Made by a program: the position numbers and the translations under genes
Shown: positions 1 to 9,608 of the stretch, piece after piece
Layout: each line of letters begins with the position of its first letter
Numbering within the stretch: the stretch's first letter is position 1
Notes under the pieces: generated by a model
What the model was told of the DNA's origin: nothing
Seen by the model: the letters and a program-made list of their open reading frames with translations, nothing else
Database searches by the model: none
Source of the DNA: Thermoflexaceae bacterium
GTDB taxonomy: Bacteria > Chloroflexota > Dehalococcoidia > Tepidiformales > Tepidiformaceae
Reading direction: 5' to 3'
DNA length: 64,000 bases
Assembly: GCA_015075555.1 (NCBI GenBank)
Contig: JABTUD010000002.1
Coordinates: 930,001-994,000, forward strand

Positions 1-34
1 CGACGACATCATGGCCGTATGACGCGACTCCGGG

Positions 35-1042
35 CTAAGTTCCTGCCACACCTCGGGCGATGACTGCCCTGGTGAAGCCGGCGGTGTCGAGCTGTCCGCC
101 GAGGTCGCGCGTGGATTCGCCGGCGGCGATGCAATCGTGGACGGCATCGATGAGGCGGCGGCCCATCTCGAATTCGCCGCAGTACTCGAGCAGGTACCCA
201 AAGGCTTCAATCGCCCCGGAGGGGTTGGCGATGCCCTTACCGGCAATGTCAGGAGCAGTGCCCCCGGCGGGGTCGAAGATGCCGATGTTCGGCTGGTGGC
301 TCGGCGTGAAGGCATAGGAAGCGCTGGCGCCCAACCCGATGGACCCGATCAGCCCGTAGACGGCGTCGCTCAGGAAGTCCCCGTACTCGTTGGGGGTCAC
401 GATGACGTCGAACTGCTCGGGCTTGATGATCAGCCGGGCAAGCAGAGAGTCGAAGAGTTCCCGGTCGTGGGAAACGTTGCGGTATTCCTTTGCCACCTCG
501 GCGACCACCTCTTCGAAGAGGCCATCGGCGGCGCGCTGAATGGTGTACTTGCTGGTCGAAACGACGCGGCGGCGATGGCGCTCGGCGAGGCGGAAGGCGA
601 AGTGGGCGGCATGTTCTACCGGGGTGCGCTCCATGATGCGAATGCTGACGGCCGAGTGGTAGCCGATGCGGTGGCCGGCATCTTCATAGGTGCCCCCGGT
701 GGCGACGCGAACGACGTGCAGGTTGATGTCGCCGGTGTAGTTGCGGCTGACGCCTGGGTAGCTCCGGCAGGGGCGATGGATGACGGCAAGGCCGAGCCGG
801 TCGCGGAGCACCTGGTTGGGGCTCATGCTCTGGGTGACGGTGGGGTACTTCATCGCGACGCCGAGGTCGCGGGCCATCTCAATCGCTTCGTCGAGCGCCG
901 CCGAACTGGACTCACGCCGTTCGAGTGACCAGTCGACGGGCCGGAATGAGACGGGCGAACCCAGCGCCTCGTTCAGCTGGTGGATGGTATCGCGGAGTTC
1001 GGCGGCGATGCCGTCTCCGTTGAGTTCGGCTACTTCGCGCAT
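35..1042 (-). CDS. Isocitrate/isopropylmalate dehydrogenase family protein
   Basis: Cytosolic NAD(P)-dependent oxidative decarboxylase of 2-hydroxy acids. The 335 residues show a degenerate N-terminal motif NGDGIAAEL (residues 8-16, usually GDGIGPE), the catalytic-lysine segment SKYTIQR (164-170), the metal-binding motif NEYGDFLSD (218-226) and the nucleotide-binding stretch GGTAPDIAGKG (260-270). The substrate loop, usually REN(T/S)EG in isocitrate dehydrogenases, reads RVATGGTYE (112-120), so the substrate could be isocitrate, isopropylmalate or a relative. Length fits the short bacterial type. ATG at 1042; no clear Shine-Dalgarno. It lies 66 bases downstream of a lipoprotein gene on the same strand. 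Confidence 0.85.
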   Translation of the reverse strand: MREVAELNGDGIAAELRDTIHQLNEALGSPVSFRPVDWSLERRESSSAALDEAIEMARDLGVAMKYPTVTQSMSPNQVLRDRLGLAVIHRPCRSYPGVSRNYTGDINLHVVRVATGGTYEDAGHRIGYHSAVSIRIMERTPVEHAAHFAFRLAERHRRRVVSTSKYTIQRAADGLFEEVVAEVAKEYRNVSHDRELFDSLLARLIIKPEQFDVIVTPNEYGDFLSDAVYGLIGSIGLGASASYAFTPSHQPNIGIFDPAGGTAPDIAGKGIANPSGAIEAFGYLLEYCGEFEMGRRLIDAVHDCIAAGESTRDLGGQLDTAGFTRAVIARGVAGT

Positions 1043-1050
1043 GGAAGGAC

Positions 1051-1090
1051 CGCCCGTCGTTGGGATGAATCCATTATCGGCGACGGGCGG
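1051..1090. repeat. Perfect 10-bp inverted repeat
   Basis: CCGCCCGTCG (1051-1060) and CGACGGGCGG (1081-1090) form a perfect 10-bp stem with a 20-base loop. It fills the gap between the lipoprotein gene and the dehydrogenase, both on the minus strand, so it could be a weak terminator, a processing hairpin or an operator. No T-run follows on either strand. Confidence 0.5.
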
Positions 1091-1108
1091 CCCACGGGCT
1101 GCTGGCGG

Positions 1109-2347
1109 CTACTCGGGCAGCGAGGCGTACCAGGCTTCGGCGATCTTGCGCACGGCTTCTTCGCACTTCGGCGAGGTTGCCTTCGGGTCCACCGCGTTGC
1201 TGCAGGTGATGGAAGTGGCGTTCTTCCCTTTCGCGAACTGCAGCTCGTAGAACTCGCCGCCGTTGCTGGTGAAGGCCGAGAGCGTCCCGGTCTTGCCAGA
1301 GTCGAGGGCGCCCGCGCTTCCCTTCACGTGGTTGACGAACTCCCGCGCCCAAGCTTCGGCCGAGGCGACGTTGCTCATGGGGAACAGGGTGGCCGTGACG
1401 GCCTGCGTCTTGTCGGCGTCGAGACCGTAGGCCTGCCAGCCCAGCTCGGTGGCGCCATAGGTCTCGAGGCGCGACCGCACGGCCCGCGGCTTCCCCGAGC
1501 CATCGATGAGCGCAAACGCCTCGGCAGGGCGGGTGATGCTGGCCAGCAGCGGCCCGGCGCCCTTTCCGGCATTGGCGGGAGGCATCAGCTTCGCCAGGCT
1601 TTCGGGCACAGGCTTCGCCTTCAGGGTGCCGTCGAGCAGGGCGCGCACCTTCGAGGCGAGCGGGCCGGCCATGGTGCGCATGGTGTCCGAACGGTCGTAG
1701 GTATCGGCGCGGGCCGATTCGATGCGGCCGACGAGCCGGCCGACCCGGAAGCGGAGGGTCGTGATGTAGGGCGTGGCCTTGTCGCCGGCGTCCTTCAGGG
1801 TCAGGTAGGCGGATTCATCGCCCACCTGCTCACCGGGGACGACCTTTGCGTCCCAGTCGTCCTGGTCCTTCTGAACGTGGCTCTTGTGAGCCTCGATGGC
1901 GGAGGCTTCGTCCTGGAAGTACTGGAGCGACTGGCGCAGCCGCCCGCGCACCGGGTCACCATCCTTCGTTGCCGGCACGGCCCACTCCACGTACACCCAT
2001 GCGAGCTCGCCCTTGTCGACGTTGGCGGGGTCGATGTTGTAGCCGGCGGACGAAACTTCGGGAAAGCGCTGCCAGAGGGAGGCTTCGGTTCCCGGCTTTG
2101 CCACCTCGGTCGGCACGAGCAGGGCGGCCAGCAGGTCATCGGCCTGGAGGCCGGTCTTTGCGGGCGTGGCTGTGGCGGCCGCGGCGGTGGGTTCGGTCTT
2201 CGTTGTGGCTGTGGGCTCGTCCTTCTCCCTGCTGTCGCTGCGGTCACTGTTGTCGCCGTTACCACCGCCATCGTCGTCCCCACAGGCGACAAAGGCGAAT
2301 AGGGCAAGGAGGGATGAGGCCGCGAACAGCAGTCGCAGGATCTTCAT
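1109..2347 (-). CDS. Exported lipoprotein of unknown function
   Basis: Predicted surface lipoprotein of 412 residues. I start at ATG 2347 because it opens directly with a signal peptide (MKILRLLFAASSLLALFAF) ending in a lipobox-like VAC, followed by an acidic linker (GDDDGGGN) and a Ser/Thr/Glu/Pro-rich stretch to about residue 65. The rest is a soluble domain with no motif I recognise; there are only two cysteines after the lipid-anchoring one, both near the C-terminus (CSN and KCEE). Upstream extensions of the frame lack coding character. Similar GDDD lipid-anchor linkers recur in other lipoproteins of this window (31199, 40195, 21393), a stylistic feature of this genome. Function not assigned. 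Confidence 0.8.
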   Translation of the reverse strand: MKILRLLFAASSLLALFAFVACGDDDGGGNGDNSDRSDSREKDEPTATTKTEPTAAAATATPAKTGLQADDLLAALLVPTEVAKPGTEASLWQRFPEVSSAGYNIDPANVDKGELAWVYVEWAVPATKDGDPVRGRLRQSLQYFQDEASAIEAHKSHVQKDQDDWDAKVVPGEQVGDESAYLTLKDAGDKATPYITTLRFRVGRLVGRIESARADTYDRSDTMRTMAGPLASKVRALLDGTLKAKPVPESLAKLMPPANAGKGAGPLLASITRPAEAFALIDGSGKPRAVRSRLETYGATELGWQAYGLDADKTQAVTATLFPMSNVASAEAWAREFVNHVKGSAGALDSGKTGTLSAFTSNGGEFYELQFAKGKNATSITCSNAVDPKATSPKCEEAVRKIAEAWYASLPE

Positions 2348-2680
2348 TGGGGCGGGACTCCTGGTGAGGGGGTTTGGGCGGCGGCGCCCGCGCAACAATA
2401 GCGGCCCCGCCACAACGGGCCAGTCAGATCCTGTCGCCGAAGCCAGGCGCTGACGGGAAGTGCGCTTGCCGCGCAATCGAAGCTGCATGGGGTCGCCAAT
2501 TTGGGGCGCGGATGGCGGCAGCCAGGAACGGGAGCCCGGGCGTGGCGCTGCCTGCATTCGCCCGTAGGGGGTGGCCCTGCTATTCTCCACAGCACTTCGG
2601 CGCGTCGCGCAGGGCGGCCGCCGTTTCTGTGTGTCCTGCGCATCACGCCCTGGCAGAACCGGTCACCGGAGGGGAGGCCC
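2348..2680. other. Divergent intergenic region, no gene seen
   Basis: About 330 bases separate the minus-strand lipoprotein from the plus-strand pyrophosphatase, so both promoters should lie here. I see only a TATTCT -10-like hexamer at 2581-2586 and a good ribosome-binding site (ggaggggagg, 2668-2677). Overlapping ORFs in this stretch look like shadows. Confidence 0.4.
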
Positions 2681-5102
2681 ATGCAACTGGCCCTTATCAT
2701 GATCCCGGCGGCGAGCGCCGCAGCGGTGCTCTTCGCAATCTGGCTGGCATACGACGTCCTGCGGCGCGATCGCGGGACGGAGGCGATGCAGGAGGTAGCG
2801 GGCACGATTCTCGAAGGCGCGAACGCCTTCCTGAATCGCCAGTACCGCACGATCGGCATGCTGGCCATGGTCACCGCAGTGGTGGTTGGCGTCGTGGTCG
2901 GCGTCTTCAAGGAGTCGACCGAGGCAGGCGTTCTCACCGGCATTGCGTTCATTGTGGGCGCGCTTGCTTCTGGCGTTTCGGGCTACATCGGCATGTCGAT
3001 TGCGGTGCGGGCCAACGGCCGCACGGCGGCGGCGGCGCAGAACAGCCTGGCGGACGCGATCAACACCTCGCTCCGGGGCGGCGCGGTCTCGGGCTTCCTC
3101 GTTGTTGCGCTGAGTCTTATCGGCGTGTCGAGCATCTTCGGGATCTACAGCCGCCTGCTCGACCATCCGATCGACGAGGCGCCGTTCCTGATCGTGGGCT
3201 TCGGCTTTGGCGCCAGCTTTGTGGCGCTCTTCGCCCAGCTCGGCGGCGGCATCTATACAAAGGCTGCCGATGTGGGCGCCGACCTCGTGGGCAAGGTCGA
3301 AGCGGGGATCCCCGAGGACGACCCGCGAAACGCCGCTGTCATTGCCGACCTGGTGGGCGACAACGTGGGCGACTGCGCGGGGCGCGGCGCCGACCTGTTT
3401 GAATCGATGAGCGCTGAGAACATCGGCGCCATGATCCTCGGTGTTGCCATCTACACCGCCACGGGGCGCGAGGAGTGGATCCTGTTCCCGCTCGTGCTCC
3501 GCTCCTTCGGCGTTTTCGCCACCATCATCGGCATGCTTACGGTGCCGTTCTGGGCGAAGCGAATCAAGGATCCGATGGGCGCCCTGAACGGGGGGTACTG
3601 GGTCATCACGGCGCTGAGCATCGGCGGCCTCGCGATCACCACCAGGGTGATGCTCGACGACGTCTGGTACTGGTTCTTCCTCTGCGGCCTGGTGGGTATC
3701 GCCACGGGGATCGCGTTCGTGTACATCACGCAGTACTACACGGCGGGAGGCTGGCGGCCTGTGCAGGAGATCGCACAGGCGAGCAAGACCGGCTCGGCCA
3801 CGAACATGATCATCGGCACGGCGGTGGGCTTCGAAACGACGGCGGTCACGGCCATCACCGTGGGCGTGGCGCTCGTGGGTTCTTTCACCCTTGGCGAACA
3901 GGCCGAGCTGACGAACGTGAGCACCATCTCCACCGGCGTGTTCGGCACGGCAGTGGCGACAATGGGTATGCTCATGTCGGCGGCGTATGTGCTTGCTATG
4001 GACACGTTCGGGCCCATCACCGACAACGCCGGTGGAATCACCGAGATGGCCGAAGGCACCAAGCCCGAGGCCCGGGAGATCACGGACGCACTTGACGCGG
4101 TGGGCAATACCACCAAGGCGCTCACCAAGGGCTACGCGGTCGGTTCGGCGGCGCTGGCGGCCTTCTTGCTCTTCACGGCCTACCTGGACGAGGTGCGGCT
4201 CGAGTTCGGGAAGATAGCAACCAGTGACGCCGAGCGTTACGTCACGCTCGCCCAGGACCAGGACCTGCTGCCCCCGGGAGAGGCCCTGAAGGCATCGGCC
4301 GCCCAGGCGGTCGAGAGCTATCGGAAGGAGCTCGAAGACGCGGGCTTTGAAGAGCGGGACATCGAGTCTCTCATTACCGCTGGCGAGGAAGAAACGGCGG
4401 CCATCGTCGGCAAGAAGATCGCCGATGGAGATGTCGAGGCATCAGCGGTGGCGGGGATAGAAGGCAGCCCACTGCCGCTGCCCCGGATCATGCCGATCAA
4501 CCTGGGCAAGGTCGACGTGTTCGTCGGCGCCCTGCTCGGCGTAATGCTTGTCTTCCTGTTCAGCTCGCTGGCGATCCGCGCTGTGGGCAAGGCGGCTGGC
4601 GGCATCATCGAAGAGGTACGCCGCCAGTTCCGCGAGAATCCCGGGATCATGACCGGCGAGGTCAGGCCCGACTACTCCCGCGCGGTCGACATTACCACGC
4701 GGTCGGCGCTGCGCGAGATGGTGCTGCCCGGCATCCTCGCCGTCGGCCTGCCGATCCTGGTCGGGGTCATCTTCCGCTACGCCTTTGGGGGTGACGGCAA
4801 CGAAGGGTGGGAATCGGTGGCCGGCATGCTGATGGTGGGTACCATCGGCGGCGTGCTGGTGGCCACCTACCTGAACAACAACCGGCGGCGCGCGTGGGAC
4901 AACGCGAAGAAGTTCATCGAATCGGGTGGCCTGAAGGACGATGCCGGGAACGTCATTGGCAAGGGCACCGAGACGCACGCCGCGGCTGTGGTGGGCGACA
5001 CGGTGGGCGACCTTCAAGGACACGGCCGGACCAGCGCTGCATGTGCTTGTGAAGCTGCTGAGCACAATCACCCTGGTGCTGGCGCCACTCTTCATCAGTT
5101 AG
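2681..5102 (+). CDS. hppA: Membrane proton-pumping pyrophosphatase, K+-independent type (frameshift near the C-terminus)
   Basis: Hydrolyses cytosolic pyrophosphate and pumps H+ across the membrane. Start ATG 2681 follows a strong Shine-Dalgarno. Hallmarks: GGGIYTKAADVGADLVGKVE (about residue 187), DLVGDNVGDCAGRGADLF (about 225), ITDNAGGITEMAEG (about 446). The K+-site reads GNTTKALT: Lys, then Thr three residues on, the pair found in K+-independent enzymes (K+-dependent ones have Ala/Gly). A charged insert of about 90 residues (507-600) interrupts the usual short loop. At 5011-5013 the frame breaks: after GDTVGD the expected PFKDTAGPALHVLVKLLST continues in another frame to a stop at 5100-5102, consistent with a 2-base loss in a C-run. 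Uncorrected, the ORF runs to 5143 with a nonsense tail. Confidence 0.95.
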
Positions 5103-5124
5103 TAGGCCCAGGAGCAGTCCGGGC

Positions 5125-5154
5125 GGGGGCGTCAGCCGTGTAGCTGACGCCCCC
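5125..5154 (+). terminator. Terminator hairpin after hppA
   Basis: GGGGGCGTCAGC (5125-5136) and GCTGACGCCCCC (5143-5154) form a perfect 12-bp stem with a 6-base loop, followed by a partly T-rich tail (gtcctgtctt). It sits 22 bases past the restored hppA stop. Confidence 0.75.
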
Positions 5155-5274
5155 GTCCTGTCTTACAGGTATCCACGGCAAACGCCCCCGGCGCCATGCG
5201 CCATCGGCAGCGGTCCAGGCAACACCCTCATTGCCGGATGAGAGCCAGGAGGATATTGTCGGACCGATACTGGG

Positions 5275-5939
5275 ATGGTGGCGCCTTCGGAGCCGAAGTT
5301 GAGCGAGACCGACCACTACCGGCGTGAGTCGATGGGCGCTTTCGCGCACGAGATCCGCACGCCGCTCACTTCCATTCGGATGGTCATTGAACTGGCGAAG
5401 CGGCTCGGATCGGGCGACCAGGCGGTGCTCGATGCGGAGCTCTCGGCGATGCTGAACGCCTCGATCGATGACCTGCAACGGCTGGCCGACGACCTCCAGG
5501 AGATCCGCGCCTGGAACGTGGGAAGGTGGCGCTGGGCGGGGGGCCGTGCGACCTGGCAGCGGCCGTGGCGGCCGCGCGTGAGCTGGTTGGCCCCGGCCTG
5601 CAGATGATTGGCCCGAATCCGCCTCCGATCACCGGGCCATGGGATGCGGCTCACCTTGTGCGGGCTATTGCTGGCTTCGCGCAGGCGGCCAACCGGATTG
5701 GGGCAGGCAGCGGGGCCGTGGACCTTGTGTTTGAGCAGGAAGGCGACGTAGTCCAACTGCGGTTCGCAAGCGGCGGTCTATTCGGGGAAGAAAAGGCTGT
5801 CGCAGCGGATGCTGGATTCTCTTTCTTCCGGGCGCGGCAGTTTGTGCTGGCGATGGGAGGAGAGGTCAGGACTCGCCGCTATGAGCGCGCGGTGGAAATC
5901 GCGGTTGGCCTACCGCTCCGGGGAGGGTACACTCCATAA
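5275..5939 (+). CDS. Sensor histidine kinase with atypical ATPase half (frameshifted)
   Basis: Cytoplasmic histidine kinase with no membrane segment. The N-terminal half is a HisKA domain with phospho-acceptor box FAHEIRTPLTSIRM (about residues 24-37) and a dimerisation helix. At 5503-5512 the frame shifts: ADDLQEI continues as RLERGKVALGGGPCDLAAAV in the next frame, explained by one lost T (ATC-TCG-CGC). The C-terminal half is about the size of a HATPase domain, but I cannot find clear N, G1 or G2 boxes (GGLFGEEKAV is the nearest), so it may be catalytically weak. It ends 3 bases before a response-regulator start, so the two are probably partners. Confidence 0.75.
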
Positions 5940-5942
5940 GTC

Positions 5943-6305
5943 ATGCCGGCGAGGCGCATCCTCCTGGCCGAGGACGAGCAGACGATTTCGAAGCTCATCC
6001 AGAAAGTGCTCGCCGCAGCGGGGCACGACGTGGTGGGCGTGACGAGCGCGGCCGAAGCGATTGAGCGGCTTGCCGGCAACGGCTGGGACCTGCTGCTCCT
6101 GGACCTTAACCTTGACGACGGCGATGGGCTGCCGGTGATCGACGCCATCGCTCGCCTGGGCAAGCACCCCCCGGTGGTGGTGATGACGGGCGAGAGCGAT
6201 TTCGAAGACGGGGCGACCGCCGGGCCTGTGGCTGGCGTGCTCCGGAAGCCGTTCGACCTGGACGAGCTTGAGCGGATAGTAGAACGCTACGGCGCCTCTG
6301 CCTGA
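5943..6305 (+). CDS. Single-domain response regulator
   Basis: A receiver domain only (120 residues), CheY/Spo0F style, with no output domain. The acidic pocket (EDE, residues 10-12), phospho-acceptor Asp in LLLDLNLDDGDGLPVID (about residue 59), switch Thr in VVVMTG and conserved Lys in LRKPFD are all present. It starts 3 bases after the preceding kinase and presumably receives its phosphate, either to relay it or to act by protein contact. Its 3' end overlaps the convergent glycosylase gene by 19 bases. Confidence 0.93.
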   Translation: MPARRILLAEDEQTISKLIQKVLAAAGHDVVGVTSAAEAIERLAGNGWDLLLLDLNLDDGDGLPVIDAIARLGKHPPVVVMTGESDFEDGATAGPVAGVLRKPFDLDELERIVERYGASA

Positions 6306-7028
6306 CGCGCAGGGCTGGCCTTACCGGGGTCCCATTCGGTGCCAGCCGGGAGTTGCGTGTCCTCGCTCCGCCATAGGTACCAGCAGGCGACGGTAGCCCA
6401 TGGGCGCCATGGTTCTCCGAGGGCTTTCACGGCGGCAGGTTTGGGCATTGCATCGAGCCCATAGTTGCGCATGATGGCCCTGTTTATCCCGATATCGTTG
6501 ACCGGGAGCACGTCCGGGCGGCCAAGGTGGAAGATGAGATACATCTCGGCCGTCCAGCGGCCAATGCCGCGGACCCCACAGAGGTGAGCGATGATCTCCT
6601 CGTCGTCCCAGGCGTGGAAATGCTCGACGCTGAGCTCCCCCGAGGCGAAAACGGGCGGCGAGGTCGCGGAGCGAAAGCGACCTTCTGGCGGAGAGGCCGG
6701 CGGCGCGCATCTCATCATCACCGAGCGCGAGCACCGCTTCGGGAGGGGGAAACTCATCAGCGAGCGGGTCCCAGGCCGGGCTTGTACGGCGCACGGCGGG
6801 GTCGAAGCTATGGCCGCGCCCGAAGAGTTCCAGGAATCGCCGATAGATGGTCCCGGCGGCGCGGCCGCTCAGTTGCTGATAGACGATGGCACGGCTAAGC
6901 GAGCGGAATGGGTCTTCGCCATCGGGCCGCAGCGCGAATTCGCCAACGCGAGCGATGACCCGGGGCATGATGGCATCGGCCAGGCGGAGGTGCGCAAGCG
7001 CGGCCTCGGAATCGATGTTGGCACGCAT
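6287..7028 (-). CDS. AlkA-type DNA-3-methyladenine glycosylase (frameshifted)
   Basis: Base-excision repair glycosylase of the HhH-GPD superfamily, removing alkylated purines. From ATG 7028 the N-terminal part reads SLSRAIVYQQLSGRAAGTIY, typical of AlkA-like enzymes. The second half, in another frame, has the hairpin LCGVRGIGRWTAEMYLIF and the catalytic Asp in LPVND. The frames join cleanly at RSLSLRDLAARF/ASGELSVEHF if one base is removed from the A-run at 6648-6651, so I take this as one gene with a homopolymer insertion. Roughly 245 residues when restored. The 3' end overlaps the response regulator on the opposite strand. Confidence 0.85.
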
Positions 7029-7176
7029 GACAGGTTCAAGTTAGAGCGTCTTCGCCGTGGCAGCCACTCCCGGCCGCGGGCGCGCTTCAGCGCAGGGGCG
7101 ACCGCATCCATTCAGACGGCAGCAGATCGTCCGAAGAAATAGCGTAGTGGGGTGGAATCGAGCCAGGGAGTTGGGT

Positions 7177-8874
7177 GTGGACCTTTTGCGGCCACGGCAG
7201 TGGCTGCGGCCCGCATTTGGGGCGGGACCGGTGGACCCGTTCCCGGCGGACATTGTCCTGCGTTTCGGGCTCGTCATCTTCTTTGCGCTCTACATGGCGC
7301 TCGGCGCCAGCCGCGATCCAAGGCTGTCGTTCGCGGTGAGCGGCGTGATCCTGGCGCATGCCCTTGCGGCGACCCTGGCCTTTCGGCGCACACGGCACAA
7401 CAGCAGCGGCCTGCTGACCGTATGGGCGGTGCTGATTTGCGCCGACATCGTCGTCGTGAACATGGCAGCGTTTGCTGACCGGAACGATGAGTCCCCGGTC
7501 CACCTGCTCGTATTCGCCTCACTCTTCACGGCATCGGCGATGTTCGAGATGCCATTTGTGCTCGCGCTCGCTGTTCTCGCCGCGGCCGGCGTGGCGGGGG
7601 TGGACATGGCGAAGAGCGAAGAAGCGGGGATTGGCTTCAATACCATCTTCACCGCGGGCCTGGTGCTCTTCGTGGCCGGGTTTGCGGGGAATCGCGCCCG
7701 CTCCGAAGCGGCGCTACGCCGGCAGCTCACCGAATCGGAGGGGCGGGAGAGGGAGCAGGCGGCGGCGCTAAGGCTGGCGCTGGAAGCGGCGCGGGTGAGC
7801 GAGTCACGCTTTGAGGCCATCTCGGAGCATGCGCCGGCCATCCTGGTTCTGTTCGACCCCAGCGGCCGGCCGATGCACGCGAGCCGGAGCCTCACCACAC
7901 TGCTTGGACTTGAGATCCCGGCGCTAGCCAGCGAGCTGGCGAAGACGAGCCGCCTTTCGAAGACAGATCGCGAGGCAATCCGCAGCGCCATCAACGGGGC
8001 GGTCAACGGCATTGCCGCCAACCTGGAGGTCTCCGTGCGCGACGGAAAGGGAGAGATGCGGCACATTTCGAGCACCTTCTTCCCGATCGCCGGGGGCGGC
8101 GGCGCAATTGCCCTGGATGTGACGGGGGAACGGGCGCTGGCGGCGCAGGTCACCCGGGCGCAGCAGATGGAGACGCTGGGGACGCTGGCCGGGGGCATCG
8201 CGCACGACTTCAACAACCTGCTTACAGCGATCCTGGGGAACCTGTACATGGTGGAACAGCACCTCGGGCCCGGCAGCCCCATGGCACCGCTGGTGAGCGA
8301 TGCCCGCGTTGCGGGCCAGCGCGGGGCCGAACTTGTGAAGCAGCTTCTCAACTACAGCCGGCCGAACATGGACTCGACGGAGCTCATTGACCTTGAGAGG
8401 CTGGTGCAGGAGACGACCCGCCTTGGGCAGCGTGGGATCACACCCTCGATCTCGGTCGTGATTGAGCGGGGCGAACCGGGAGCAATGGTGGCAGGCAACT
8501 TCGGGGCGCTCCAGCAGGTGGTTCTCAACCTGATTGTCAATGCGCGCGACGCCATGCCGGGGGGCGGCCGGCTGACCATCTCCACAGGGTTGATGGAGGT
8601 CAACGCGTGGAATGCCCGGGAGAATCTCGATGCGCGGCCGGGAACCTACCGGGTCATCGCAGTTTCGGACACCGGGACGGGGATGCCACCCGAGACAATG
8701 GCCCGGATCTTCGACCCGTTCTTCACGACGAAGGAAGTAGGGAAGGGAACGGGGCTGGGCCTTGCCACTTCGCTCAGCATTCTGAGGGCGCATGGTGGCT
8801 GGATGGCGGTCGAGTCACGGGTCGGGGAGGGCAGCACCTTCCGGGTGATGCTGCCGGCGCTATCTTCGGAATAG
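7177..8874 (+). CDS. Membrane-bound PAS sensor histidine kinase
   Basis: I chose GTG 7177 because AGGGAG lies 6 bases upstream and the frame before it is not protein-like (an earlier in-frame start at 7057 exists). Order of domains in about 565 residues: several hydrophobic segments (about 20-165), a short coiled coil rich in Glu/Arg/Ala, a PAS-like domain (FEAISEHAPAILVLFD, about 212-320), HisKA with the H-box LAGGIAHDFNNLLTAILGN (about 338) and a full HATPase with N-box LNLIVNARDAMP, SDTGTGMP and FFTTKEVGKGTGLGLATS. The H-box type is that of hybrid/NtrB-like kinases. No receiver lies next to it, so the partner is elsewhere. Divergent from the glycosylase gene. Confidence 0.92.
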   Translation: MDLLRPRQWLRPAFGAGPVDPFPADIVLRFGLVIFFALYMALGASRDPRLSFAVSGVILAHALAATLAFRRTRHNSSGLLTVWAVLICADIVVVNMAAFADRNDESPVHLLVFASLFTASAMFEMPFVLALAVLAAAGVAGVDMAKSEEAGIGFNTIFTAGLVLFVAGFAGNRARSEAALRRQLTESEGREREQAAALRLALEAARVSESRFEAISEHAPAILVLFDPSGRPMHASRSLTTLLGLEIPALASELAKTSRLSKTDREAIRSAINGAVNGIAANLEVSVRDGKGEMRHISSTFFPIAGGGGAIALDVTGERALAAQVTRAQQMETLGTLAGGIAHDFNNLLTAILGNLYMVEQHLGPGSPMAPLVSDARVAGQRGAELVKQLLNYSRPNMDSTELIDLERLVQETTRLGQRGITPSISVVIERGEPGAMVAGNFGALQQVVLNLIVNARDAMPGGGRLTISTGLMEVNAWNARENLDARPGTYRVIAVSDTGTGMPPETMARIFDPFFTTKEVGKGTGLGLATSLSILRAHGGWMAVESRVGEGSTFRVMLPALSSE

Positions 8875-9030
8875 GGACCGGGGCCTGCCGAACGCGATTG
8901 AATCGCCCCGGGATGAGGCCAGTGAACGGTCCCGGGCTGCGGGAGCACAGGCGGTGTGACCGGGGGCGGCATGCTCCTGGCTCTAAGGCCCGAAAGAAAG
9001 ACCGTTGGTACTATGGATGTGGGCCGCCGC

Positions 9031-9120
9031 GGAGAGGTGCTGGAGTGGCCGATCAGGCACGCCTGGAAAGCGTGTAGGGGCGCAAGTCCCTCGTGGGTTC
9101 GAATCCCACCCTCTCCGCCA
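9031..9120 (+). tRNA. tRNA-Ser (GGA)
   Basis: 90-base class II tRNA. Acceptor GGAGAGG (9031-9037) pairs with CCTCTCC (9110-9116), followed by G and an encoded CCA. Anticodon stem CACGC/GCGTG encloses loop CTGGAAA with anticodon GGA (9065-9067), reading UCC/UCU. A long variable arm follows (taggggcgcaagtccct) and the T-arm contains GTTCGAATC. A TACTAT -10-like hexamer lies at 9009-9014. Confidence 0.97.
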
Positions 9121-9167
9121 TCAAGAGGCCACGCGCGGGCGGCGCTCCCGGGTGTACGATGGTGGCC

Positions 9168-9590
9168 ATGAGCGATGAGAACGTTGCGCGGTTGAACGAG
9201 CTGCTCCTGGCCGAACGGGCGGGGGTCGAAGTGGGGGCGGCTCTGAAGAAGAACGTGCCCAAGGGGTACTTCCGCAATCACCTCTCCAAGATAGAAGCGG
9301 ATGAGGCCGTGAGCTGCGCCGTGATAGAACGGGGAATTCGGGCGCTTGGCGGCGACCCGGCCCCGGGCCAGAACGACTTCGCGGAGAAGGTCCTGGCGCT
9401 ACCGGCGCTCACGGAACGGCTGGACCTGCTGGCACGTGGGCAGGCATGGGTGGTGAAGCGCATCGATGTGCTGCTGGCCGAGGCTCTTCCCGAGGAGACC
9501 CTGGAGGAGCTGCGCGAGATGCGCAGGGAGCACGTCGAGAATATCGATTGGTGTAACGAGCAGGTCGCGGAGCTCCGAGCGGAGGGCTAG
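9168..9590 (+). CDS. Small ferritin-like (DUF6306-type) protein
   Basis: 140 residues, all-helical, soluble. The pattern LNELLLAERAGVEVGAAL (9-26), DEAVSCAVIERGIRALGG and a C-terminal REMRREHVENIDWCNEQV places Glu, His and Cys at spacings like four-helix ferritin-like folds; I recall DUF6306 proteins with a similar opening. ATG 9168 (MSDEN) is preferred over the in-frame upstream start at 9093, which lies inside the tRNA. Metal binding and function are unproven. It follows tRNA-Ser by 47 bases and is convergent with the NnrS-like gene. Confidence 0.65.
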   Translation: MSDENVARLNELLLAERAGVEVGAALKKNVPKGYFRNHLSKIEADEAVSCAVIERGIRALGGDPAPGQNDFAEKVLALPALTERLDLLARGQAWVVKRIDVLLAEALPEETLEELREMRREHVENIDWCNEQVAELRAEG

Positions 9591-9608
9591 GCCGGACCGG
9601 GGATTCGG

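Noticed and set aside
980-2302. 440-residue plus-strand open frame
   Set aside because: Opposite the lipoprotein gene, which has a perfect signal peptide; the plus frame has no family features.
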